Source: CAYWBU01 sp942491525 (lineage in GTDB: Bacteria; Desulfobacterota; Desulfomonilia; UBA1062). Taken from it: a DNA stretch of 64,000 nucleotides. Of the stretch, positions 34,820 through 42,629 are shown one piece after another. The stretch is taken from contig CALOBW010000033.1 of assembly GCA_942491525.1 (NCBI GenBank), positions 124,001 through 188,000 on the forward strand, in the 5' to 3' direction. Numbering within the stretch: the stretch's first letter is position 1; every line of letters starts with the position of its first letter. Under the pieces are notes generated by a model. The model did no database searches. It saw only the letters and a list, made by a program, of their open reading frames with translations, and was not told where the DNA came from. The position numbers and the translations under genes are program-made.

Positions 34820-34848
34820 TAAAGATCTAAACGGTGAGTTCCGATTAA
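34820..34848 (+). promoter_or_regulatory. Sigma-28-like promoter (TAAAG-N16-CCGATTAA) before the STAS/che block
   Basis: TAAAG at 34820-34824 and CCGATTAA at 34841-34848 have the same 16-base spacing as the copy at 33142. The downstream start codon is at 34912 with an AAGGAGG ribosome site. This implies that the CheZ-like gene and the STAS/che genes can be transcribed separately from matching promoters. Confidence 0.55.
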
Positions 34849-34911
34849 TACTCCCAAGTTATTCGGAGTTTAACGGAAACAGCTTACCAAGATACCACTA
34901 AGGAGGGTGAC

Positions 34912-35220
34912 ATGGATTTTTCTACCAACGTGACTGGTAATGAGGTTGTTATTAAAATTTCAGGTGCAATTGACACTGAAGCAGCTGAAAAACTCAGGGC
35001 AGAGTTAAATAAGGTTGCCAAAACCAACCCCAAGAAAGTCGTCATGAACCTGAAGCTTGTCCCGACCATCGGATCATCGGGCATTGGCAAAATCCTTATA
35101 TTCTTCAAAGAACTTGACAAGAATGGTGCATCCTTTGAGATCAAAGGCATCCATGACAGCCTCTTTAATATTTTCAAATCCATTAAACTGGACAAGCTAT
35201 TTCCAATATCAAAAGGTTAG
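34912..35220 (+). CDS. STAS-domain anti-sigma-factor-antagonist-type protein (first of two)
   Basis: A 102-residue single STAS domain (about residues 8-95) with VVIKISGAIDTEAAEKLRAEL and the phosphorylation loop TIGSSGIGKILIF, so Ser55 is the expected phospho-acceptor. Such proteins bind RsbW-type kinases and are phosphorylated by them and dephosphorylated by PP2C enzymes. A fused kinase/phosphatase is encoded at the end of this operon (42630-44426). AAGGAGG ribosome site. The next STAS gene starts 3 bases after it ends. Confidence 0.88.
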   Translation: MDFSTNVTGNEVVIKISGAIDTEAAEKLRAELNKVAKTNPKKVVMNLKLVPTIGSSGIGKILIFFKELDKNGASFEIKGIHDSLFNIFKSIKLDKLFPISKG

Positions 35221-35223
35221 ACC

Positions 35224-35517
35224 ATGAAAATTTCCAAACTAAAAGATGGAACAATTAAACTTAAAGGTGATCTGATCGTCTCAGAGATAGAGACAATCTA
35301 TCACGACATTGAACAGATACTTGATGACACAGATGCAGGACTGATGCTCGACCTGAGTGACATCGGCGACATCGATACTGCCGGGCTCCAACTTTTGGTT
35401 GCAATCAAACGCAGTGTCGAAGAGCACGCCCCCTTCCACATCACAAACATCACCGACGACATTAGGCGTACAATGAGATTGTCTGGTTTTGATATGGTAT
35501 TCAAGGAGGTTGCCTGA
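35224..35517 (+). CDS. STAS-domain protein (second of two, Thr at phosphosite)
   Basis: A 97-residue STAS domain with LMLDLSDIGDIDTAGLQLLVAIKRS. The phospho-acceptor position is Thr52 in DTAGLQLL, a variant often seen in STAS proteins inside chemotaxis operons. Its stop overlaps the cheY start (TGATG), so the two are translationally coupled. Together with the preceding STAS protein it gives two potential substrates for the kinase/phosphatase fusion downstream. Confidence 0.88.
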   Translation: MKISKLKDGTIKLKGDLIVSEIETIYHDIEQILDDTDAGLMLDLSDIGDIDTAGLQLLVAIKRSVEEHAPFHITNITDDIRRTMRLSGFDMVFKEVA

Positions 35518-35894
35518 TGGGTAAATATATTCTAGTCGTTGATGACTCAGCAACCCTGAGAGCTTCCGTTAATTTCACCCTCAAAGAAGCCGGGTTTGAA
35601 GTCCTCAACGCCATCAATGGTCAGGACGGTCTCGACAGACTTATGCAGGCCTCCAAAGAGAAAAAACAGATCGGCATGATTATCAGCGACATTAATATGC
35701 CGATCATGGATGGCATCACATTCATCCAGGAAGTCAAAAAGACACCCTTCAAATTCATTCCGATACTAGTTCTGACTACCGAGTCTCAGGAAGAGATGAA
35801 GATGAAAGGCAAAAAGGCAGGGGCATCCGGTTGGCTGGTCAAGCCATTCAAACCAGAACAATTAATCTACGTAACCAAGAAGTTTATGAGGTAA
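35517..35894 (+). CDS. cheY: CheY response regulator
   Basis: A 125-residue stand-alone receiver domain. Acidic pocket VVDDS (residues 8-10), phospho-acceptor Asp58 in IISDINMPIMDG, Thr in LVLTTES and Lys in WLVKPFKPEQL are all present. CheA phosphorylates it. Its output target (flagellar motor, pilus machinery or other) cannot be told from the window, which contains no flagellar genes. AAGGAGG ribosome site. Confidence 0.94.
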   Translation: MGKYILVVDDSATLRASVNFTLKEAGFEVLNAINGQDGLDRLMQASKEKKQIGMIISDINMPIMDGITFIQEVKKTPFKFIPILVLTTESQEEMKMKGKKAGASGWLVKPFKPEQLIYVTKKFMR

Positions 35895-35897
35895 ATC

Positions 35898-38000
35898 ATG
35901 GCTAGTGATGAACTCCTGCAAATATTTATAGAGGAAAGCGAAGAGGAAATCCGGGAGATGGAGGCCGGATTGATCCGTCTTGAAGAGGATCATGAAGATG
36001 CCGAGACCATCAATATTGTATTCAGAGCCGCCCATACCATTAAGGGTTCGGCCGGTCTGGTGGGTTTTGAAAATGTGAGCAACTTCACCCATACAATTGA
36101 AAATATCCTGGACCGCATTCGCAACGGCGAACTTAAAACCACCAAAATGCTGATCTCTGAGCTGCTCAACTCCATTGATGTGCTCAAACGCATGATTGCA
36201 GCATCAACCGAGGGCGGTGAAGTCAGTCAGGATGAGATCGACGGCGTCACAGCCAAACTGAAACGTTTTACCAGTCAGTATGCGCCCTCCTCGGCCGCAG
36301 AAACAGCTAAGGCACCCGAAGAGCCGGTGGAGAAATTCTACTCAATCACAATGAAGTTCCGTGATGATATCTTCGCCACCGGCCAGGACCCCATCATGCT
36401 CTTAAGAGAGCTTGAAGAAACATGCACGGTCAAAGAGGTGTTTGCTCACACCGATTCCATTCCGGATTACTACACGCTCTCGGCCACCAACTGCTATACA
36501 TGGTGGGAGCTGGTAGTCAGCACAAAACGCCCGCTGTCTGAAATTCAGAATATCTTCATCTTTGTATTTGATGAAAACAGCATCTTGATTGAGGATATTT
36601 CCGACCAGTACAAAGATGGCGTTGACCTCTCGCTGGCAGATAAACCGATCGGCGAAATTCTGGTTGAACGCGGCATTGTCAAAGATGAAGCCATGCAGGA
36701 AACCCTGCGCGAGCATAAAACAACCGGCCAGGCGCTGGTCGAAAAGGGCCTGGCACCCAAGCAAGAGGTCGAAAAAATTGCCTTGGAGCAATCCCAGAGC
36801 CGTAAAGTTGCCAAAGCAGCTACAATCCGGGTTGATACCGACAAGCTTGACCGACTCGTTAATCTGGTGGGAGAAATGGTCATCAGCGTAGCCCGCATGT
36901 CCCAGCTGGCCACCGAGGCCGAACAGACATCCCAGATCAGCTCACTGCAGAATGCATCATCCTCGCTTGAGCGAATTTCGCGCGACCTTCAGGAACAGGT
37001 CATGCGCGTACGCATGGTCCCGGTTGAGGGAACCTTTAACCGTTTCCGCCGCGTTGTGCGTGATCTTGCTTTTGATCAGGGCAAAAAGATTGAGTTGCGC
37101 ATGAGTGGTACAGAGACCGAGCTCGACAAAAATGTTATTGAACAGATCGGCGATCCACTCAAACATATGATCAGGAATTCAATTGACCACGGAATAGAGT
37201 CGCCTCAGGAGAGGTTGGCCAAGGGCAAACCGGAAGTTGGAATCATCTGGCTCAAAGCTTTCCAGCAGGAGGGCAACATCTTTATCGAGATCACCGACGA
37301 CGGCCGCGGAATCAATAAGGACAAGGTTCTCAACAAGGCCATCGATAAGGGCCTGGCTAATCCAGATGAAACCTACAGCGACAAGGAGATCTTTGACTTC
37401 CTCTTTGCCCCGGGCCTCTCGACCGCCGACAAAGTGACTGAACTGTCGGGCCGCGGCGTCGGCATGGATGTGGTCAAAAAGAACATCGAAGATCTGCGCG
37501 GCTCAGCTGAAGTTATATCTGAAGTTGACAAGGGCTCCACCTTCCGCGTCAAACTGCCTCTGACGCTTGCCATCATTGATGGCATGATGGTCAAAGTCGG
37601 CGATGAGGTATTGACGGTTCCCCTCTCTGTCATCGACAAATCGGTCCGCCCCACAACGGCTGAAATCAAAACAGTTGAAGGCCGCGGCGAGCTGGTTGAA
37701 ATCCGGGGTGACTACATCCCGCTGGTGCGCCTCTACAATATCTTCAATATCCCGACCGAGAAGACCGACCCCACAGAGGCACTCGTTGTGGTTCTTCAGA
37801 GCGGCGAAGAGCGGTTCGGCATTCTGGTTGATGATGTTCTTGGACAAACTCAGGCCGTCATCAAGAGTGTCGACAAGAACTTCCGCAAGATTGAAGGCAC
37901 CTCAGGCGCAACAATTCTCGGCAATGGCAAGGTTTCACTCATCTTAGATGTTTACGGAATCAAAAGAATCGCCTTCCGTGAAAACCAAATTCAGCTTTAG
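35898..38000 (+). CDS. cheA: CheA chemotaxis histidine kinase
   Basis: A 700-residue CheA. P1 HPt domain with His46 in FRAAHTIKGSAGLVGF, a P2-like domain (about 145-240), then a linker segment (about 248-297) with GEILVERGIV and GQALVEKGLAP that resembles the helical repeats of GspE/PilB N-terminal domains. P3 dimerisation starts near LDRLVNLVGEMVIS. P4 kinase has HMIRNSIDHGIES, DDGRGI and GLSTADKVTELSGRGVGMDVV. P5 CheW-like domain closes the chain. It phosphorylates CheY and CheB. Confidence 0.96.
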   Translation: MASDELLQIFIEESEEEIREMEAGLIRLEEDHEDAETINIVFRAAHTIKGSAGLVGFENVSNFTHTIENILDRIRNGELKTTKMLISELLNSIDVLKRMIAASTEGGEVSQDEIDGVTAKLKRFTSQYAPSSAAETAKAPEEPVEKFYSITMKFRDDIFATGQDPIMLLRELEETCTVKEVFAHTDSIPDYYTLSATNCYTWWELVVSTKRPLSEIQNIFIFVFDENSILIEDISDQYKDGVDLSLADKPIGEILVERGIVKDEAMQETLREHKTTGQALVEKGLAPKQEVEKIALEQSQSRKVAKAATIRVDTDKLDRLVNLVGEMVISVARMSQLATEAEQTSQISSLQNASSSLERISRDLQEQVMRVRMVPVEGTFNRFRRVVRDLAFDQGKKIELRMSGTETELDKNVIEQIGDPLKHMIRNSIDHGIESPQERLAKGKPEVGIIWLKAFQQEGNIFIEITDDGRGINKDKVLNKAIDKGLANPDETYSDKEIFDFLFAPGLSTADKVTELSGRGVGMDVVKKNIEDLRGSAEVISEVDKGSTFRVKLPLTLAIIDGMMVKVGDEVLTVPLSVIDKSVRPTTAEIKTVEGRGELVEIRGDYIPLVRLYNIFNIPTEKTDPTEALVVVLQSGEERFGILVDDVLGQTQAVIKSVDKNFRKIEGTSGATILGNGKVSLILDVYGIKRIAFRENQIQL

Positions 38001-38009
38001 GGGTTTACA

Positions 38010-39626
38010 ATGAAAATGAAATGGAAACTGCGTGAAAAGATTTTGGCCATGAGCTTTCTGCTTGTTGCCTTTCCGTCAATCTTTGCCCTGTTTATAATTA
38101 GTTACACCGCAAACCTGCTTGAAGACTCGGCCAATGACTATATGGCCATCCGGGTGGAATCATTCGCCCGCATTGTCGACCTGCGCTACTCATCGATCCA
38201 GGGCAACCTGGAGATCATTCTCAAACAGCTTACAGCCAACCTCAAGAAGGAGCTGGTGGCCGAAGTTGCCAAGGAGAAGTACTTCGAATCCGGCTATATG
38301 GCAATCTTCCAGTCAGACGGAACCTGTGTATACCACCCCGACTCACAGAACATTGGCAATAAGGAGCTGTTCAATAAATACGACTTCGTGCGCGATGCCG
38401 TTGAAACCCGCACAGGCAACTTTGCCTACGAAGCCGACGGCTCAAGACGCATAGGATACCTAAAATACAACGAGGGCCTGGACTGGATCATGTGGGGCGC
38501 CGTCCCCGAAGCAGAGGTCATGAAAGATGTCAACCGCATGCGCGGTGTCGTCATCATACTTCTGCTGATCGTCTTTGCGGGCGCCCTTATGGGTGGAATC
38601 TGGTTTGCCCGCGGGCTCTCCCAGAAGGCCAATCTCTTCGTCCATCACATGCGCGAGATGGCTCAAGGCGAAGGTGACCTGACCGTGCGCCTGCCGATCA
38701 TATCAACCGATGAATTCGGCGACATCGCCCACTGGTTCAATGAGTTTATGGCCAGCCTGGAAGCTGTCATCACAACCGTGCGCAACTCAGCCACCCAGGT
38801 CGACTCAGCCACCCAGGAGGTTTCCGCCGGCTCACAGGGACTGTCATCATCCACCCAGGAGCAGGCCTCTGCCATTGAGCAGGTTGCGGCAACGATTGAA
38901 GAGATGACATCATCCATCAAGCACAATGCTGAAAATGCCAACAGCGGCCAGAGCAAGACCCGCGCCACTGAGCAGGCGGTCATCAACAACGTCGAGATCG
39001 CCAACGAACTCTCGACGGCCATGGACGGTATCAGCGAGGCGTCCAAAAAGATCGGAGACATCATTGTGACAGTCAATGACGTCTCATTCCAGACCAACCT
39101 GCTGGCCCTCAATGCGGCTGTCGAGGCGGCCCGGGCCGGCGAACATGGCAAAGGTTTTGCCGTGGTGGCCGAAGAGGTCCGCGCATTGGCCCAGCGTTCC
39201 GCTGACGCCGCCAAGCAGATCAAGAACCTGATTGAGGACACCGTCAACCGCATCGCCGCCGGCGATCAGATGGCCAAGAAGTCCGGAGAATCACTGCAGG
39301 AGATCCAGTCTCACATCGCAGAACTCGCCCAAACCATGGAGGAGATCGCCGCCGCTTCAGCCGAGCAGGCCACCGGCGTGGATGAGGTCAACCGAGCCAT
39401 AGCCCAGATCGACTCCACAACCCAGCAGAATGCTTCCACTGTTGAAGAGCTGGCCAGCACCGCCGACAACCTCAACACCGAGGCCCGCGACCTGGCGGCC
39501 ACAGTTATCAGGTTCAAAGTATCACAGGCAGTCCAGGCATCACCCGGCACCACTCCAAAGGTGCAGCCCACTCCAGCAGCACCGATCAGTCAGGATCTGG
39601 GTGATGACGATTTTGAGGAATTCTAG
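38010..39626 (+). CDS. Methyl-accepting chemotaxis protein with Cache sensor and CheR-type tail
   Basis: A 538-residue transmembrane receptor. TM1 is about residues 14-34, followed by a periplasmic single-Cache-like domain (about 35-185; SDGTCVYHPDSQNIGNKELF), TM2 (about 186-206), a HAMP domain, methylation helices and the signalling hairpin FQTNLLALNAAVEAARAGEH. The C-terminus is a flexible Pro/Ala/Thr-rich linker ending DDDFEEF, whose last five residues fit the aromatic-x-x-aromatic pentapeptide that tethers CheR/CheB (NWETF in E. coli). The ligand is unknown. Confidence 0.94.
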   Translation: MKMKWKLREKILAMSFLLVAFPSIFALFIISYTANLLEDSANDYMAIRVESFARIVDLRYSSIQGNLEIILKQLTANLKKELVAEVAKEKYFESGYMAIFQSDGTCVYHPDSQNIGNKELFNKYDFVRDAVETRTGNFAYEADGSRRIGYLKYNEGLDWIMWGAVPEAEVMKDVNRMRGVVIILLLIVFAGALMGGIWFARGLSQKANLFVHHMREMAQGEGDLTVRLPIISTDEFGDIAHWFNEFMASLEAVITTVRNSATQVDSATQEVSAGSQGLSSSTQEQASAIEQVAATIEEMTSSIKHNAENANSGQSKTRATEQAVINNVEIANELSTAMDGISEASKKIGDIIVTVNDVSFQTNLLALNAAVEAARAGEHGKGFAVVAEEVRALAQRSADAAKQIKNLIEDTVNRIAAGDQMAKKSGESLQEIQSHIAELAQTMEEIAAASAEQATGVDEVNRAIAQIDSTTQQNASTVEELASTADNLNTEARDLAATVIRFKVSQAVQASPGTTPKVQPTPAAPISQDLGDDDFEEF

Positions 39627-39635
39627 GAGGAACAA

Positions 39636-40118
39636 ATGGCTCAGGTAAATGTAGACACAAACAGTGCTTCATCACAGTACGTAACCTTCACCCTCAGCGG
39701 GGAGACCTACGGCATACCCATCATGAAGCTTAATGAGATAATTGCATATCAGCAGCTGACTACGCTGCCCAATGTGCCCGACTTCATTAAGGGCATCCTG
39801 AATCTGCGTGGTGTGGTTGTGCCCGTAATTGATATGCGCGAGCGTTTCAACATCCAGACCAAGGAGTATGACCAGTTCACGGTCATCATGATTCTGGATG
39901 TTTCCGGTCGCACCATGGGGCTTGTGGTTGATGCCGTCAGCGACGTCCTTACCATCAACCACGATGACATCAAGTCCGGCCCCAGCTTCTCAAACGGCAT
40001 CAATACCGAGTATATCCAAGGCATGGTAAGTTATGATGAGGGCAAGAAGTTCATCATGCTGCTCAATGTTGACAGAATCTTCTCTGACGAAGAGTTAGAC
40101 ATGGTCGATGGTGTATAA
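39636..40118 (+). CDS. cheW: CheW coupling protein
   Basis: A 160-residue CheW that links the receptor to CheA. The core (YVTFTLSGETYGIPIMKLNEII, then FIKGILNLRGVVVPVIDMRERF and GLVVDAVSDVLTI) is intact, including the conserved NLRG arginine. The ribosome site AGGAGG precedes the ATG. cheR follows 2 bases after the stop. Confidence 0.95.
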   Translation: MAQVNVDTNSASSQYVTFTLSGETYGIPIMKLNEIIAYQQLTTLPNVPDFIKGILNLRGVVVPVIDMRERFNIQTKEYDQFTVIMILDVSGRTMGLVVDAVSDVLTINHDDIKSGPSFSNGINTEYIQGMVSYDEGKKFIMLLNVDRIFSDEELDMVDGV

Positions 40119-40120
40119 AG

Positions 40121-40954
40121 TTGCTGGCACAATCATTCGACATTACCGACAAAGAGTTTCAAAAATTCAGGGAGATGATCTATGACCAGACCGGCATAGA
40201 TCTCTCCGAAAGAAAGAAGCGACTGGTTATAGCCCGTCTGTCACGCAGACTGCGGGCTCTCAACCTCAGTTCATTTACCGAATATTACGATTTCTTAACC
40301 TCAAGCGAAGACTCTCAGACGGAGCTTGTGCACCTCATCAACCGCATCACCACTAATAAGACCGACTTCTTCCGCGAAAAACACCATTTTGATTTTTTAT
40401 CAAATGAACTTTTCCCGGTAATTATCGGTGCGGCGGAAAAGAGCGGACAGAAAAGACTGCGTATCTGGTCGGCCGGCTGCTCATCGGGCGAAGAACCCTA
40501 TACTCTGGCAATGACGGTGCACAACTCTTTCAAGAACCTCAGGGGCTGGGATATCAAAATTCTGGCAACCGACCTGGATACAGATATTCTTAGCCGCGCC
40601 GCCGCTGGTGTCTATCCGACCCAGACCGTGGCCCCGATACCACCCGAGTATCTGCGCTCCTATTTCCGCCAGACCAGAGAGGGCTACGAGGTCGTGCCAG
40701 AACTCAAAAACATGATCGCCTTCCGTAAACTTAATTTCATGTCCCCCTCCTTCCCCATGAAGCGTCCCTTTGACATCATATTCTGCCGCAATGTTATCAT
40801 CTACTTTGACGCCGAAACTAAAGCGACGCTGATGGGCAAGTTCCACCACCACCTAAAGGACAACGGTTATATGTTCATCGGCCACTCGGAATCCCTGATG
40901 GGAATGAAGGATAAGTTTAAATACATGAAGAATACAATCTACCAGAAGATCTAA
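40121..40954 (+). CDS. cheR: CheR chemoreceptor methyltransferase
   Basis: It methylates receptor glutamates using SAM. The 277-residue chain has an N-terminal helical domain (DITDKEFQKFREMIYDQTGIDL), the RITTNKTDFFRE motif, the SAM motif RIWSAGCSSGEEPYT and FCRNVIIYFD. Compared with E. coli CheR as I recall it, the beta-subdomain loop after SYFRQT is about four residues shorter, which is a feature of pentapeptide-independent CheRs. The start is a TTG at 40121. No better in-frame start exists upstream before a stop. Confidence 0.93.
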   Translation: MLAQSFDITDKEFQKFREMIYDQTGIDLSERKKRLVIARLSRRLRALNLSSFTEYYDFLTSSEDSQTELVHLINRITTNKTDFFREKHHFDFLSNELFPVIIGAAEKSGQKRLRIWSAGCSSGEEPYTLAMTVHNSFKNLRGWDIKILATDLDTDILSRAAAGVYPTQTVAPIPPEYLRSYFRQTREGYEVVPELKNMIAFRKLNFMSPSFPMKRPFDIIFCRNVIIYFDAETKATLMGKFHHHLKDNGYMFIGHSESLMGMKDKFKYMKNTIYQKI

Positions 40955-40955
40955 C

Positions 40956-41549
40956 ATGCTGAAAAGATACAGTCAAAAATTCCAGAAAGAGATGATGATC
41001 ATCTACCCTGGTGAATACCACGTCAGTCATTCGCAGATAATCGCCACGGTGCTGGGTTCCTGCATATCGGTCTGCATCAAGGACAAGAAAACCGGCATCG
41101 CCGGCATGAATCACTTCATGCTGCCAGGCGACGTACGTTCTGAAGACCTCTTCTTCTCCGAATCCTCCAAATACGGTATGTTTGCAATGGAGCAGCTGAT
41201 TAACGATATGATCAAGGAGGGTGGCTCAAAAAAACATTTTGAGAGTAAAATTTTCGGCGGCGGCCATGTGATCAACTTCAGGCGCACCGACGGTAACGTG
41301 CCGGAATCCAACATCAGCTTCGTCAAAGCTTTTCTGGAGATGGAGCAGATCCCGGTCATCACTGAGGATGTAGGCGGCTATGCCGGCCGCAAAATCCTCT
41401 ACTTCTGCGACACATCCAAAGTTTTGATGAAACGACTCAAAACTACGGTTGATTCCAAGATTATCGAAGCCGAAAAAAGTTATAAAACCAAACTATTCAG
41501 TGAAAAAGCCAAGCTCGAGAAAGAAGGCGGCGATTTAACCCTATTCTGA
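40956..41549 (+). CDS. cheD: CheD chemoreceptor glutamine deamidase
   Basis: CheD deamidates receptor glutamines and in some systems binds CheC. The 197-residue product has the catalytic Cys36 in ATVLGSCISVC, His53 in GMNHFMLP and the expected Thr just before the Cys. The FGGGHVINF and GGYAGRKILYFCDTS motifs follow. Its C-terminus, EGGDLTLF, closely resembles that of the CheZ-like protein (DGITLF). No cheC gene is present. Confidence 0.94.
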   Translation: MLKRYSQKFQKEMMIIYPGEYHVSHSQIIATVLGSCISVCIKDKKTGIAGMNHFMLPGDVRSEDLFFSESSKYGMFAMEQLINDMIKEGGSKKHFESKIFGGGHVINFRRTDGNVPESNISFVKAFLEMEQIPVITEDVGGYAGRKILYFCDTSKVLMKRLKTTVDSKIIEAEKSYKTKLFSEKAKLEKEGGDLTLF

Positions 41550-41556
41550 GGATTCT

Positions 41557-42627
41557 ATGTCAAAAACACGAGTACTTATTGTTGATGATTCTGCGCTGGT
41601 CAGAAAAATACTGCAGGACATATTGAGCAGTGATCCGGCCATTGAGGTGATCGGCACGGCGCCGGATCCCTATATTGCCATCAAAAAGATTAAAGCCCTG
41701 CAGCCAGATGTCCTGACCCTGGACATTGAGATGCCGCGCATGGACGGGCTGTCCTTCCTTGAAAAACTGATGAAGGCGCACCCGATGCCGGTAGTCATGT
41801 TCTCCACCCTGACCGAGGCCGGTGCTCAGTCCACCATGAAGGCCCTCTCGCTGGGAGCCATCGACTACATAGCCAAACCCAAGGTTCGCCAAAGCCAGGA
41901 GATAGAAAACCTGCGCGAAGAACTAACCAGCAAGGTCAAGGCAGCCGCCCAGGCTCGCGTCAAGCGCGCGGTGGCCCCCAAACTTGAAGTTCCACCAAAG
42001 CTCAGCATGGATGCGATCATCAGGGCCAACAAAACGAGGCCCGTCGTGACTGATGAGAAGATCTTCGTGATCGGCGCATCCACCGGCGGAACCGTCGCCC
42101 TGGAACAGATCCTCAACAAGTTTCCGGCCGATGGCCCGCCGACGCTGATCGTGCAGCACATGCCGCCGGTATTCACCAAATCATTTGCCGACCGCGTTGA
42201 CAAGACCTCGCCGGCCAGAGTTATGGAGGCCGAGGATAATGCCCGCCTGATGCATGGCGTGGTAATGATCGCCCCAGGCGGCAAACATATGATCGTCAAC
42301 CGCGACTCCCAAGGATACTATGTAAGCATCAAGGACGGCCCGCCCGTCAACCGCCACAAACCATCAGTGGACGTTCTTTTCCGTTCAGCAGCCAATACCC
42401 TGGGCACCAATGCCATTGCCGCCATTCTGACTGGCATGGGCGACGACGGAGCCCGGGGCATGAAAGAGCTGCGCGACTCGGGCGCCTATACTATCGCTCA
42501 GGATGAAGAATCCTGCGTGGTCTTCGGCATGCCCAAAGTTGCCATAGAACTTGGAGGCGTCTGCAAAATAATGTCACTGGAGAAGATCGCCGGCCACATG
42601 CTCAGCCAAACCAGAAAAACGGAGTAA
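41557..42627 (+). CDS. cheB: CheB receptor methylesterase/response regulator
   Basis: It removes methyl groups from the receptor when phosphorylated by CheA. The 356 residues comprise a receiver domain (VDDSALVRK, Asp56 in TLDIEMPRMDG) and a C-terminal esterase domain with the catalytic triad in IGASTGGTVAL (Ser), VQHMPP (His) and TGMGDDGARG (Asp). The kinase/phosphatase fusion gene starts right after its stop with GGAG inside the cheB end. Confidence 0.96.
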   Translation: MSKTRVLIVDDSALVRKILQDILSSDPAIEVIGTAPDPYIAIKKIKALQPDVLTLDIEMPRMDGLSFLEKLMKAHPMPVVMFSTLTEAGAQSTMKALSLGAIDYIAKPKVRQSQEIENLREELTSKVKAAAQARVKRAVAPKLEVPPKLSMDAIIRANKTRPVVTDEKIFVIGASTGGTVALEQILNKFPADGPPTLIVQHMPPVFTKSFADRVDKTSPARVMEAEDNARLMHGVVMIAPGGKHMIVNRDSQGYYVSIKDGPPVNRHKPSVDVLFRSAANTLGTNAIAAILTGMGDDGARGMKELRDSGAYTIAQDEESCVVFGMPKVAIELGGVCKIMSLEKIAGHMLSQTRKTE

Positions 42628-42629
42628 AA

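Noticed and set aside
34798..34902. A 34-codon frame (MIRNKNKYKDLNG...) between the CheZ-like and STAS genes
   Set aside because: No ribosome site, and it contains the promoter element. Probably chance.
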